Shown: positions 36,376 to 47,382, counted from the first letter of the stretch. The stretch: DNA of 64,000 nt from Microbacterium sp. BH-3-3-3 (GCF_001792815.1 NZ_CP017674.1:1488001-1552000); one strand, 5' to 3'. Notes: generated by a model from the sequence alone, not told the origin. Made by a program: numbers and translations.

Positions 36376-38081
36376 CCGGCCCACCGGTGACTGCGGTCGC
36401 CCGCCGCCGCCGCCACGGTCGTCAGGGCGGTCTGCTCGAACAGGCGCACGGCGTCGTCGCGGTCGATCGCTCCGATCGCGGTCTGCGCGGTCCCGGCGAT
36501 GACGTGTCCCGTCACGGTGGCCGTCCGAAGCGCTCGGGCGAGCGGACCCTGGTGCAGACCGATCGACTGCAGTCGCGCCAACGGGATCACGGTCAGGGAG
36601 CGCCACACGAAGCCGCGGCGGAGCAGCAGCGCGTCGTCGGTCAGCCGCACGCCGTTGCGGCGCCACGACAGGGGCCGCAGCAGCCGCGCGCGAGCGGGGG
36701 TCGTCACGTAGGGGTCGTCGTCCACCGGACCCAGGATGCCGTCGCGGAACACGAGTGTCCATTCGGCGCTCGACAGGCTCGGGGCGAGGATGCGCAGCAC
36801 ACGCTCCACGTCGGCGCGGGTGCCGATCGGCAGTACTGCGGCGAATTGGTCGCTGCTGGTGTCGCTCGACGCGCGCCCCGACAACCGGTTCAGCGACACG
36901 CTCCACCAGCCGAACGGGCGCCACAGCAGGGGCTGACGCACCTCGATCGCGTGCACGCGTCCCGGCGGAACGATCTCGGACACCGTGGTGAACAGGCCGA
37001 AGGTGACGCGCACGCCGTCGGACGTGGGGGCGATCGAGTACCGCAGCCCCCGTGCGATCGAGCGCACGTAGTACGCGCCGAAGGCGAGGAACATGGGCAC
37101 GACGGTGAACAGCACCCAGAGCGTCGACACCGAGGCCGCCACCACGATGCCCACGACGAGGGCGATGAGCACCAGCGTGGACCCGCTCAGCACGCGGGAT
37201 GCCACGAGCCGCCCGATCGGGATCCGCACGATGCTCTCGGGCTCGGCATCCGAGAGGTCTTCCCCGTCGACGAGTCCCTGCAGGCCCGCTCCCACGGCCT
37301 CGGCGGCCTGGCGGGCCACCGACGACCGCCCGGCGGTGCGCGCCCCCGCCTCGGCGAGGCGTCGACCGGAAGCGAGACGCAGGATGTCACCGCGGATCGC
37401 CTCGGCGTCTTTGCCCGAGAGGTACTCGAGCTTCACGTTGGCGTCGAGGCCCGCTCCCACGACCTCGAGCTTCGCGAGGCCGAGCAGACGCGCGACCATC
37501 GGCCGGGTGAGGTTGACGCCCTGCACCCGGTCGAGGGGCGCCCGTCGGTGCGTGCGGAACAGCACGCCCGAGCGCACCTCGACGTCGTCGTCGCCGATGC
37601 GCAGGGTGTGGAACCGCCACGACAGGCGGAAGATCCCCAGCAGGACCAGCACCACCACGAGGGCGATTCCGCCGGCGATCAGCAGGAGGTTGTTCGCGAA
37701 CAGGAAGTCGACCGGGTCGGGCGGCAGCGCCCCCGGGGGCAGGTCGGTGAAGGCGGGGAAGAACCACTCGATCAGTCGCTCCCGCAGGTTGGCCACGAGC
37801 AGACCGATGATCACGACCAGCGACAGTCCACCGCGCAGCACGGGCGTCAGCGGGTGAAGTCGATGCCATTCGCCGTCGCTGTACGGCGAGCGCACGACCG
37901 GTCGCCGCGGCGGCCCGGCCGGGGCCTCGGCAGCCTCCGGCCCGGCGGTCCCCTCCGGGACGCCCGATGCGGCGGCGGGAGTCGCGGCGGCGGAACCCTC
38001 GGCATCCGGTCCCGTCGCGTCATCGGCGGGCCCCGGCTCGCCCGGGGACTCCGCGGAACTCGCGGAACGGTCGTCGCTCAC
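36372..38081 (-). CDS. Large PH-domain (bPH2, YdbT-like) membrane protein
   Basis: This is a 569-residue protein with an acidic Ala/Gly/Pro-rich start (1-60) and several transmembrane helices in pairs, alternating with three bacterial PH (DUF304) domains. The domains are marked by DDDVEVRSGVLFRTHRRAPLDRVQGVNL, TSDGVRVTFGLFTTVSEIVPPGRVHAIEV and TDDALLLRRGFVWRSLTVIPLARLQSI; each motif spans more than shown. The GTG at 38081 overlaps the stop of the smaller PH protein (GTGA). The pair matches the YdbS-YdbT arrangement, whose function in the envelope is poorly known. Confidence 0.82.
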   Translation of the reverse strand: MSDDRSASSAESPGEPGPADDATGPDAEGSAAATPAAASGVPEGTAGPEAAEAPAGPPRRPVVRSPYSDGEWHRLHPLTPVLRGGLSLVVIIGLLVANLRERLIEWFFPAFTDLPPGALPPDPVDFLFANNLLLIAGGIALVVVLVLLGIFRLSWRFHTLRIGDDDVEVRSGVLFRTHRRAPLDRVQGVNLTRPMVARLLGLAKLEVVGAGLDANVKLEYLSGKDAEAIRGDILRLASGRRLAEAGARTAGRSSVARQAAEAVGAGLQGLVDGEDLSDAEPESIVRIPIGRLVASRVLSGSTLVLIALVVGIVVAASVSTLWVLFTVVPMFLAFGAYYVRSIARGLRYSIAPTSDGVRVTFGLFTTVSEIVPPGRVHAIEVRQPLLWRPFGWWSVSLNRLSGRASSDTSSDQFAAVLPIGTRADVERVLRILAPSLSSAEWTLVFRDGILGPVDDDPYVTTPARARLLRPLSWRRNGVRLTDDALLLRRGFVWRSLTVIPLARLQSIGLHQGPLARALRTATVTGHVIAGTAQTAIGAIDRDDAVRLFEQTALTTVAAAAGDRSHRWAG

Positions 38082-38725
38082 AGTCCCGTCCGGCGGGTCT
38101 CGGCGACGGCGATGAGGGTGTCGCGCAACTGCTCGGCCGCCTCCTGCGTGAGTCCGGGGATGGTCACACCGGTCGAGGCCGCGGCGGTCACGAGTTTGAG
38201 CTGCGCGATGCCGAAGCCGCGGTCGAGCGGCCCGTGGGTGATGTCGACGAGCTGCATGCGCCCGTAGGGCACGGCCACCACCCGCTGCCACAGGATGCCG
38301 CGGCGGAAGACCAGGTCGTCGCGGCGCAGCTGGTAGCCGACCGAACGCGCTTGTCGCGGCGTGATGATCAGGCCGATCGTCGTCACGATCAGGATCACCC
38401 CCGCGGGGATCCACTGCCACGGCACCTGCGTGAACACCTGGATGCCGATGGCGACGGCCGCGACGACGACGATCACCGCCGCTTGCGAGATGAGTTGCAC
38501 GCGCACGTACGCCCGCGCCAGTTGGTGCCACGTGCCGTCGCCGAGCGGGAGTCGGCCCGCCGCGCGCGGCTCGAGGATGCGCGGATACGTGCGCTCGTCG
38601 AGCACGTCGGCCTCGGCTTCGGTCGCGGTGACCGGCGCCTCATGCGGCTCCGCGGGGGCCGGCGCCGCGAGCGGGTGCTCAGGCTCCGACGGGACCGGCG
38701 GGGGTGTCTCCGGGGGTATCGTCAT
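38078..38725 (-). CDS. Small PH-domain (bPH2, YdbS-like) membrane protein
   Basis: This is a 215-residue protein with a Pro/Glu/Ala-rich cytoplasmic start (1-50), two transmembrane helices (about 78-118) and one PH domain (RRDDLVFRRGILWQRVVAVP then YGRMQLVDITHGPLDRGFG). AAGGA precedes the ATG at 38725. That start lies 47 bp inside the end of the DUF3180 gene, so its Pro-rich leader and the DUF3180 tail are encoded by the same DNA in two frames. It is partnered with the large PH protein directly downstream. Confidence 0.82.
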   Translation of the reverse strand: MTIPPETPPPVPSEPEHPLAAPAPAEPHEAPVTATEAEADVLDERTYPRILEPRAAGRLPLGDGTWHQLARAYVRVQLISQAAVIVVVAAVAIGIQVFTQVPWQWIPAGVILIVTTIGLIITPRQARSVGYQLRRDDLVFRRGILWQRVVAVPYGRMQLVDITHGPLDRGFGIAQLKLVTAAASTGVTIPGLTQEAAEQLRDTLIAVAETRRTGL

Positions 38726-39164
38726 CGTCGTCCTTCCGGATGGTGCAGAGCTGCTCGGCCACGAGCCCCGCCACGACGAGGACGACTCCGCACACGATCG
38801 TCGCGATGATCGATCCCATCGAGCCTATCGACGGCGTCACCGGACGGCTCAGCAGGAACGCCAGAAGTCCGATGCCGAACCCGGTGGCCGCCGCCCCCAC
38901 GAGCGACGACGCCTTGGCCAGCATGGCGATGCGCAGCGCGCGGAACGGGTCGATCCGGCGGGCGCCGCGTCGGCGCGTCGCCCGATACACCGGCACGGCC
39001 AGGACGACGATGACGACGCCGAGCAGGGCCAGGATGGTGGGCAGGCTCGCCGCGGGCGAGAACGTGGCACGCCCCGTCGCGGTGAGCAGCGTGTCGGTCA
39101 CGAACCCGACGACGGCCCCGATGACCGCGGCGATGACGAGGATGCCCGCCCCCGTGCGCTTCAC
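38679..39164 (-). CDS. DUF3180 membrane protein
   Basis: This 161-residue protein has four transmembrane helices (about 7-28, 40-60, 85-105, 115-138) and an acidic tail (KDDDDDTPGD). DUF3180 genes sit directly after folK across actinobacteria, as here, with an ATGA overlap at the start. The function is unknown. The last 47 bp overlap the next gene, and the acidic tail is probably not essential. Confidence 0.85.
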   Translation of the reverse strand: MKRTGAGILVIAAVIGAVVGFVTDTLLTATGRATFSPAASLPTILALLGVVIVVLAVPVYRATRRRGARRIDPFRALRIAMLAKASSLVGAAATGFGIGLLAFLLSRPVTPSIGSMGSIIATIVCGVVLVVAGLVAEQLCTIRKDDDDDTPGDTPAGPVGA

Positions 39165-39685
39165 GCGCTACCCCGCAGCCCCGACAGCAGAGCGTCGATC
39201 CGGCCGCGGCCGGGGATCTCGGCATCCGGATCCACCTCCAGCCAGGGCGCCAGCACGAACTCGCGCTCGTGGGCGCGGGGGTGCGGCACGGTGAGGTCGT
39301 CGCGGTCGATCGTCTCGTCGCCGTACGCGATGAGGTCGAGATCGAGCGTGCGATCGCCCCACCGCTCGCGGCGCACCCGTCCGTGCCGCGCCTCGATGCG
39401 GTGTAGCGCGGCCAGCAGCTCGGTCGGGGCGAGACGCGTCTGCACGAGGGCGACGGCGTTCAGGTACCGGGGGGCGTCGGCGTCTTCTCCGGTGAGCGTG
39501 ACCGCCACCGTCTCGAGCGGCGCCGAGACGCGCACCTCACCCGTCAACGCAAGGGTGCGCAGCTCGTCGACGGCGGCGGCGAGCGTGTCGGCGCGCGCGC
39601 CCAGGTTCGCGCCGAGGGCGACGACGGCGGTGACCGGGGTCGCGCGCGGGGCGGCGTCGAGGCCGTGGGCGAGTCGGACGTTCAC
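39161..39685 (-). CDS. folK: 6-hydroxymethyl-7,8-dihydropterin pyrophosphokinase
   Basis: This 174-residue enzyme transfers pyrophosphate from ATP to the pterin in folate synthesis. The start block VVALGANLGARADTL, RYLNAVALVQTRLAPTELL, and the signature RWGDRTLDLDLIAYGDE followed by VPHPRAHEREFVLAPW are all present. A 17-residue extension precedes the core. It overlaps folB upstream and the DUF3180 gene downstream by 4 bp each. Confidence 0.93.
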   Translation of the reverse strand: MNVRLAHGLDAAPRATPVTAVVALGANLGARADTLAAAVDELRTLALTGEVRVSAPLETVAVTLTGEDADAPRYLNAVALVQTRLAPTELLAALHRIEARHGRVRRERWGDRTLDLDLIAYGDETIDRDDLTVPHPRAHEREFVLAPWLEVDPDAEIPGRGRIDALLSGLRGSA

Positions 39686-40050
39686 GCGCGGCTCCGCCGC
39701 ACGGTCACGGCGACGTCGCCGAACGGCACGGGGATCGGCGCCCGCGGCTTGTGCACCGTGATGCGCACGGATGCCACCCGCTCGTCGGTGAGCACGTCGT
39801 CGGCGATGCGCTGGGCGAGGGTCTCGAGCAGGTCGACCGGCTCGCCCTCGACGAGGGCGACGATGCGCTCGGCGAGTTCGCCGTAGTGCACCGTGTCGGC
39901 GACGTCATCGGTCTCGGCCGCCCGCCGCAGCGACAGGGCCAGCGCCGCATCGACGACGAACTCCTGACCGTCGCGCTTCTCGTCGGCGTAGACGCCGTGG
40001 TACCCGAAGGCGCGTACCCCCGTCAGTGTGATCTCGTCGGCGGCATCCAT
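39682..40050 (-). CDS. folB: Dihydroneopterin aldolase
   Basis: This 122-residue enzyme cleaves dihydroneopterin to the hydroxymethyl-pterin used by FolK. ITLTGVRAFGYHGVYADEKR holds the catalytic/binding GxHGV region and VDLLETLAQRIADDVL the conserved Glu segment. The ATG at 40050 overlaps the folP stop by one base and its stop overlaps folK, so the fol genes are translationally linked. Confidence 0.93.
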   Translation of the reverse strand: MDAADEITLTGVRAFGYHGVYADEKRDGQEFVVDAALALSLRRAAETDDVADTVHYGELAERIVALVEGEPVDLLETLAQRIADDVLTDERVASVRITVHKPRAPIPVPFGDVAVTVRRSRA

Positions 40051-40852
40051 CAGGACTCCCCTGCATCGGTGAACGCGCGCGCGACGGCGAGCGCGTCGCG
40101 AGTGGTCGGCACATCGTGCACGCGCACGGCCCAGGCGCCGTCGCGGGCCGCGAGCGCGCTGGTGACGGCCGTAGCGAGGTCGCGGCGGCCGAGGTCGGCG
40201 TCGTCGCCGAGCACCTCGGCGAGGAATCGTTTGCGGCTGGTCCCGATGAGCACGCGGTGTCCGAGCCCGGCGATCTCGGGCAGAGCCCGCAGCGTCTGCC
40301 AGTTCTGCGCCCCGCGCTTGCCGAAGCCGATCCCCGGATCGACCACGATGCGCGTCGGCGCGATGCCCGCAGCCAGGGCCGCCTCGACGCGCGCGGCCAG
40401 CTCGGCGGCCACCTCGCGTCCGACGTCGGCGTAGTCGGCACGGGCGTACATCTCGGTCGACGGGCCGCGCCAGTGACCCAGCGCCACCTCGGCGTCGGTC
40501 TCCGCGATCGCGGCCAGCATGTCGGGGTCGGCGAGTCCCCCGACACGTCGTTGACGAGCCGAGCGCCCGCGCGCACGGCGGCGACCGCCGTGACGGCGTT
40601 CATCGTGTCGATGCTCACGAACGCGCCCTCGGATGCCAGGGCCTCCACCACCGGCAGCACCCGCTGCTGCTCGACGCGCGGCGCGACCCGCTGGGCACCG
40701 GGGCGCGTGGACTCCCCGCCCACGTCGAGCAGGTCGGCGCCCTGGTCGCGCAGGAACCGCGCGTGCGCGATGGCCGCATCGGGGTCGAGGTAGCGGCCGC
40801 CGTCGCTGAAGGAGTCGGGCGTCACGTTGACGATGCCCATGATGAGCGTCAC
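40050..40852 (-). pseudogene. folP: Dihydropteroate synthase, interrupted by a one-base frameshift in this sequence
   Basis: The N-terminal half (from GTG at 40852: IMGIVNVTPDSFSDGG, LLDVGGESTRPGA, VSIDTMNA, RLVNDVSG) and the C-terminal half (DMLAAIAETDAEVALGHW, RIVVDPGIGFGKRGAQNW, LIGTSRKRFL) are in different frames. They join at the C5/G5 run at 40537-40541. One added G gives VNDVSGGLADPDMLA, the family sequence, and a 267-residue protein. Dihydropteroate synthase is needed for folate, it is the sulfonamide target, and no second copy is seen here. A sequencing error in the homopolymer is therefore more likely than a dead gene. Overlaps with folE (GTGA) and folB (TGATG) are otherwise intact. 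Confidence 0.85.
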
Positions 40853-41436
40853 GCTCGCGCTCCGATGAGCGCGACCAGCTCCGCGCGGGCCGTCGGCTCG
40901 GTGTAGGCGCCGCGGGCGGCGATGGTCACCGTCGAGGCCTCGGTCTGGCGTCCCCCGCGCATGGTCACGCACTCGTGCGTCGCGTCGAGCACGACGAGCA
41001 CTCCGCGCGCGTCTAGTGCGTGGGCGATCGCGTCGGCGACCTGCTCGCCCAGGCGCTCCTGCACCTGCGGTCGCGCCGCGAGGATGTCGATGACCCGCGG
41101 CAGCGCGCCCAGGCCCACGACCTCTTCACCGGGCAGGTAGGCGACGTGCGCGCGCCCGCGGAAGGGCAGCAGGTGGTGTTCGCACATCGAGCGGAACGAG
41201 ATGTCGCGCAGCATGACGGCGCCCGAGGGGAGGGTGTCGGGCGCCGGTCCGCGCGACACCGAGATGGTGTGCTGCAGGGGGACGCCGGCATCCTGATCCA
41301 CGCCCGCGAAGAACTCCGCCCACGACTCCGCGACCCGCGCGGGCGTCTGACGCAGACCGGGGCGATCGGGGTCTTCCCCGATCGCCCCCAGCAACTCGCG
41401 TACTAATGCGGCGACGCGCTCCCGATCGACGGCCAC
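40849..41436 (-). CDS. folE: GTP cyclohydrolase I
   Basis: This 195-residue enzyme makes dihydroneopterin triphosphate from GTP, the first step of folate synthesis. The zinc ligands C85 and H88 (SMCEHHLLPFRG) and C156 (HECVTMRG) are visible, so this is the zinc-dependent FolE type. GTG at 41436 is the start; GAGG lies in the few bases after the ftsH stop. It starts the folE-folP-folB-folK series. Confidence 0.95.
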   Translation of the reverse strand: MAVDRERVAALVRELLGAIGEDPDRPGLRQTPARVAESWAEFFAGVDQDAGVPLQHTISVSRGPAPDTLPSGAVMLRDISFRSMCEHHLLPFRGRAHVAYLPGEEVVGLGALPRVIDILAARPQVQERLGEQVADAIAHALDARGVLVVLDATHECVTMRGGRQTEASTVTIAARGAYTEPTARAELVALIGARA

Positions 41437-41442
41437 GGCGCC

Positions 41443-43446
<2,004 letters not shown>

Positions 43447-43566
43447 GGTGGGCGAGCCCAGCCCTTTCGTGATCCTCCGCAGAATGCGGTCGAATTAGGC
43501 TAACGCCCGCGAACTATGCCGGGCCTGTGCGTTCGTCATGGGCGTACACGCCCGCTCTCGACGCGG

Positions 43567-44118
43567 TCAGGAGTAGACGTGGGGCGCGAGCACCGCGACG
43601 TCGCGCAGGTTGCGGTAGCGCTCGGCGTAGTCGAGGCCGTACCCGATGACGAAGTCGTTGGGGATGTCGAAGCCCACGTACCGGCAGTCGACCTGCACCT
43701 TCATGGCGTCGGGCTTGCGCAGCAGCGCCAGCACCTCGACCGACTCGGCTCCGCGCGACGCGAAGTTCTCAAGCAGCCAGCTGAGGGTGAGGCCGGAGTC
43801 GATGATGTCCTCGACGATCAGCACGTGCTTGCCGGTGATGTCGGTGTCGAGGTCTTTGCGGATCTGCACGACGCCGCTCGAGCGCGTGCTCGCGCCGTAC
43901 GACGACACGGCCATCCAGTCCATCGAGACGTGGATCGGCAGGTGCCGGGCGAAGTCGGCCATGACCATGACCGCACCCTTGAGCACTCCCACCAGCACCA
44001 CGTCGCGGCCCTCGTAGTCGCGGGCGACCTGCGTCGCCAACTCGGCGAGCTTGCCGTGGATCTGCTCCTCGGTGAGGAGGACTTCGCTGATGTCGTCGGA
44101 GATGTCGGCCGCGCGCAT
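43567..44118 (-). CDS. hpt: Hypoxanthine phosphoribosyltransferase
   Basis: This 183-residue purine-salvage enzyme carries the PRPP-binding motif LIVEDIIDSGLTLSWL and the VGVLKGAVMVMADFARHL segment, and the C-terminal GFDIPNDFVIGYGLDYAERYRNL typical of HPRTs. It makes IMP or GMP from hypoxanthine or guanine and PRPP. It lies 23 nt after tilS on the same strand and 120 nt before ftsH, the order common in Gram-positive bacteria. Confidence 0.95.
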   Translation of the reverse strand: MRAADISDDISEVLLTEEQIHGKLAELATQVARDYEGRDVVLVGVLKGAVMVMADFARHLPIHVSMDWMAVSSYGASTRSSGVVQIRKDLDTDITGKHVLIVEDIIDSGLTLSWLLENFASRGAESVEVLALLRKPDAMKVQVDCRYVGFDIPNDFVIGYGLDYAERYRNLRDVAVLAPHVYS

Positions 44119-44141
44119 TCCGAAAGTCTACGTCGGGGGAA

Positions 44142-45143
44142 TCAGGATGCCGCCCGCGCGACGATCTCGATGCGGGCACCCACGCGTCGGGCGAGGCACG
44201 CGGGCAGATCGATCGGCCCCTGCCCGCGCCAGTCGGTCGCCAGCCGGGCCACCTCGAGCGTCTGGGCCCGAGACAGCGACACCCCGAACTCGCTCTCGAC
44301 GACGTAGCGCACGATGCGGTTGCGCAGCGCCGCGGGGTTCGCGGCGAGGGCGGCGACCGAGACCGAGATCCCGGCCTCGGCGTGCTCGACGATGTCTTCG
44401 ATCGTCTCGTCGATCATGTCTTGGAAGGCCGCGGCGTCTTCGCGCAGCTGCTCCGCGGTGCGGGCCAGGGCCTCGGCGATCCCGGGGCCGAGCTCCGCTT
44501 CGAGGACGGGCAGCACGCGCTCCCGCACGCGCACGCGGGCGTACGTCGGGTCGACGTTGTGTGGATCCGCCCACGGCTCGAGACCCTCGGCGGCGCACGC
44601 GGCGACGGTCGTGGCACGCCGCACGCCCAGCAGAGGCCGCACCCACAGCGGGCCCGTGGAGTCGCGTCGCTCCGCCGACATGCCGGCGAGGCTCAGGCTC
44701 CCCGAGCCCCGCGCGAGCCCCAGCAACACCGTCTCGGCCTGGTCGTCGAGCGTGTGACCGAGCAGGACGGTGTCGGCGCCGATCTGCTCCGCCGCGCGGG
44801 CGAGGGCCGCGTAGCGTGCCGCGCGGGCCGCGGCCTCGGGCCCCTCGCCCTCCGTCGCGACCTCGACGGCGACGACGCGCGCGCCGATGCCCAGCCCGCG
44901 CGCGACCTCGGCGGCGCGAGCCGCCACGGCATCCGATCCCGCTTGCAGGGCGTGGTCGATGACGACCGCCTCGACCCGGATGCCACGACGCCCGGCCTCG
45001 AACGCGGTCGCCGCCGCGAGAGCCAGCGAGTCCGCGCCACCCGAGAGGGCGACGACGACGGCGCCGTCGGTCGTGTCGAGCACCGCACGCACGGCGCGGC
45101 GCACCTCGGCGACGGACGGGTCGAGCCCGGGGCGGTGGTCCAT
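44142..45143 (-). CDS. tilS: tRNA(Ile)-lysidine synthetase
   Basis: This 333-residue enzyme modifies the wobble cytidine of the AUA-reading tRNA-Ile to lysidine. The PP-loop SGGADSLALA (about 35-44), VIDHALQAGSD, GHTLDDQAETVLLGLARGSG and RPLLGVRRATT are family marks. The C-terminal tRNA-binding domain is short, as in other actinobacteria. The ATG at 45143 has TACCGT 6 nt upstream, so the message may be leaderless; the GGAGG there lies too close to be ideal. It is divergent from ppa. Confidence 0.93.
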   Translation of the reverse strand: MDHRPGLDPSVAEVRRAVRAVLDTTDGAVVVALSGGADSLALAAATAFEAGRRGIRVEAVVIDHALQAGSDAVAARAAEVARGLGIGARVVAVEVATEGEGPEAAARAARYAALARAAEQIGADTVLLGHTLDDQAETVLLGLARGSGSLSLAGMSAERRDSTGPLWVRPLLGVRRATTVAACAAEGLEPWADPHNVDPTYARVRVRERVLPVLEAELGPGIAEALARTAEQLREDAAAFQDMIDETIEDIVEHAEAGISVSVAALAANPAALRNRIVRYVVESEFGVSLSRAQTLEVARLATDWRGQGPIDLPACLARRVGARIEIVARAAS

Positions 45144-45324
45144 GCCTCCACGGTAGCGGCGGGCTCGGCGGTTGAGCGGTGTCGCGCGCTCCAGCGGGCC
45201 CGTGCGCGCGGCGGCGTCACCGGTCGCGATAGCGCGCGTCACGCCGGAGTCGTGCACGCCCGTGCGGTGAGGTGCGTGCCGGATAGGCTGGGCGCGGAAA
45301 TCCACAGATCTAAGGAGCACGAGT

Positions 45325-45858
45325 ATGGGCGCGTACGACGCCGTCATCGAGATCCCCCGCGGCAGCCGCGTGAAGTACGAGGTCGACCACGGCACCGGCC
45401 GTGTGTACCTCGACCGCATCCTCTACACGGTGTTCGGCTACCCGGCCAACTACGGCTTCTTCGAGAACACCCTCGGCGAAGACGGCGACCCGCTCGACGT
45501 GCTGCTGCTGCTCGACCGCGACCTGCACCCCGGCATCCTCGCCAAGGTCCGCCCGGTGGGCGTGCTCAAGATGAGCGACGAAGCCGGTGGCGACGACAAG
45601 GTCGTGGCCGTGCTCGCGAAGGACCCGCGTTGGGACCACATCCAGGACGTCGGCGACATCGACGACTGGACCAAGAAAGAGATCACGCACTTCTTCGAGC
45701 ACTACAAGGACCTCGAGCCCAACAAGTGGGTCAAGGTCGACGACTGGGCGGATGCCGCCGAGGCCGAGCGCCTGGTGGGCGAGGCGTTCACGCGCTTCGA
45801 GGAGCACGACGCCCAGACCAAGACGCAGGGCTCGGGCGAAGCGCCCAACACCCTCTGA
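45325..45858 (+). CDS. ppa: Inorganic pyrophosphatase (family I)
   Basis: This 177-residue soluble enzyme hydrolyses pyrophosphate. The family I signature EDGDPLDVLLL with metal-binding Asp residues is present, along with IEIPRGSRVKYEVD, GYPANYGF and FFEHYKDLE near the C-terminus. AAGGAG is well placed before the ATG. TAGGCT about 40 nt upstream is a likely -10 box. A strong hairpin terminates it. Confidence 0.97.
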   Translation: MGAYDAVIEIPRGSRVKYEVDHGTGRVYLDRILYTVFGYPANYGFFENTLGEDGDPLDVLLLLDRDLHPGILAKVRPVGVLKMSDEAGGDDKVVAVLAKDPRWDHIQDVGDIDDWTKKEITHFFEHYKDLEPNKWVKVDDWADAAEAERLVGEAFTRFEEHDAQTKTQGSGEAPNTL

Positions 45859-45872
45859 CCTCGGTCTGACGC

Positions 45873-45905
45873 AGAAAACCCCCGGTCATCGACCGGGGGT
45901 TTTCT
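45873..45905. terminator. Bidirectional rho-independent terminator
   Basis: A perfect 15-bp stem around ATC is flanked by A and T runs (AGAAAA ... TTTTCT). It lies between the convergent ppa and peptidase genes and should work both ways. Confidence 0.9.
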
Positions 45906-45930
45906 CGTTCACCCGATGAGGTGGACCGGA

Positions 45931-47382
45931 TCAGGTGTAGATGCCGCGATCGCGCAGCCAGCCTGCCGGGTCGGTCGTTCCGCCCCACGGCGGGTAGACC
46001 TCGAAGTGCAGGTGGCAGCCGAACGAGTTGCCCGTCTGACCGGTGGCGGCGATCTGCTGACCCGCGCCCACGCTCTGGCCATACGAGACGTAGATGCCGC
46101 CGTCGACGATGTGGGCGTAGCCGGTCGACGACCCGTCGCCGTGCTGGATGCGGATGTAGTTGCCGTAGCCGCCGTTGTAGCCCGCGTACGTGACGCGCCC
46201 GTCGGCAGCCGCGTAGATCGGCGAGTAGCATCCTGCGCCGAAGTCGAGGCCTAGGTGCCACGAGCTGGCGCAGTAGCTGCCGTTGCATTGGCTGGAGCGG
46301 GGGCCGTAGCCCGATGTGGTGCCCGCCGACGAGGGACGCGCCCACCCGGAGCCTCCGACATCGCCGCCTCCGCCGCCGCCGCCGCCACCGCCGCCGCCGC
46401 CGCTACTACCGCCGCCACCGCCGCTGTTGTTGTTGTTGTTGTTCTGGCGGTCGCGCTCTTCTTGCTCGCGACGCTCGCGCTCGGCGCGGTCGCGCGCCTC
46501 GGCCTCTTCGCGGGCACGGCGCTCGCGCTCTTCGCGCGCCTTGCGCTCGGCCTCGACACCGGCCTGGTAGTCGGCGACGGTCTTGGCCGTGGTGTCCTGC
46601 AGGGCGGCGAGCTGGGCTTCGAGCACGACCTGGTTCGACTGCTGCTCGGCGAGGGCGGCCTGAGCCGCTTCGGCGGCCTGCTGAGCGGCGACCATCTTCT
46701 CTTCGGCGATCTTCTGCAGACGGTCGCGCTCGGTGCGGGCGTCGCCGGCCTGGTTGCTCAGCTGCTGCGCGGAGTCGCGCGCCGTGATGGCCGCGGCGTA
46801 CACCGAACGGTTGCGGTCGAGGAGCTTGTCCATCGTGCCGAGCTTGGCCAGCAGATCGTCGGCCGTCGCGGCCGAGCCCGAGAAGAACAGGTCGAGCGAG
46901 GTGTCGTCACCGCCCGAGCGGTACAGCTGCGCGGCGACCTTGCCGGCCTTGTTCGCGGCGTCGACGGCCTCGGCGGCCTTCGCGTCGGCCTGCGACTGGA
47001 TCTGCTGAGCGCGGTAGTCGGCGTCGAGGTACGCCTGCTGCGCCGCGTAGTACTCGTCGGAACGCGCGATGACCTCGGCCTGCGTGCGCGCCACCTCGGA
47101 CTGCAGACCCTGGATGAGGCCCTGAATACGCGAGATCTCACCCGCCTTGGCCGACTCGTTCGCGCGGGCAGCCTCGACATCGGCCCACGAGGGGTAGTCG
47201 GCGGCGAAGGCGGGGGAACCGAAGCTCGACGCCGCAGCCCCGAAGGCGCCGACGGCGACAGCCCCGAAAGCTCCGAGCTTCAGCGCGCTGCGTCGGTCGA
47301 ACGACGGCCAGAGGCGCCGCTGCTCCTTCGCAGTGGGCGCGCAGCCGCAGTCATCTGATTCGTCGGGGCGCTCGAGCGTCAC
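45931..47382 (-). CDS. Tat-exported M23 (LytM-type) peptidoglycan peptidase with coiled coil
   Basis: This is a 483-residue protein. A twin-arginine signal (DRRSALKLGAFGAVAVG) ends near ...SPAFA (about residue 60). A long coiled coil follows (about 65-310, rich in Ala, Glu, Gln and Arg), then a low-complexity linker of Asn6 and Gly-rich tracts (about 312-345), then a LytM domain with zinc ligands H376 and D380 (HLGLDFG) and H457-x-H459 (CHLHFEV). Four Cys residues lie in or near the domain. It should cut or regulate cutting of peptidoglycan peptides outside the cell, like EnvC/RipA-related coiled-coil proteins. GTG at 47382 is the start, with GAGG upstream. Confidence 0.88.
   Translation of the reverse strand: MTLERPDESDDCGCAPTAKEQRRLWPSFDRRSALKLGAFGAVAVGAFGAAASSFGSPAFAADYPSWADVEAARANESAKAGEISRIQGLIQGLQSEVARTQAEVIARSDEYYAAQQAYLDADYRAQQIQSQADAKAAEAVDAANKAGKVAAQLYRSGGDDTSLDLFFSGSAATADDLLAKLGTMDKLLDRNRSVYAAAITARDSAQQLSNQAGDARTERDRLQKIAEEKMVAAQQAAEAAQAALAEQQSNQVVLEAQLAALQDTTAKTVADYQAGVEAERKAREERERRAREEAEARDRAERERREQEERDRQNNNNNNSGGGGGSSGGGGGGGGGGGGGDVGGSGWARPSSAGTTSGYGPRSSQCNGSYCASSWHLGLDFGAGCYSPIYAAADGRVTYAGYNGGYGNYIRIQHGDGSSTGYAHIVDGGIYVSYGQSVGAGQQIAATGQTGNSFGCHLHFEVYPPWGGTTDPAGWLRDRGIYT

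Noticed and set aside
40537..40541. Programmed ribosomal frameshifting in folP
   Set aside because: No known folP uses it, no stimulatory structure was recognised, and the same break occurs in an unrelated gene, which fits a base-call error better.
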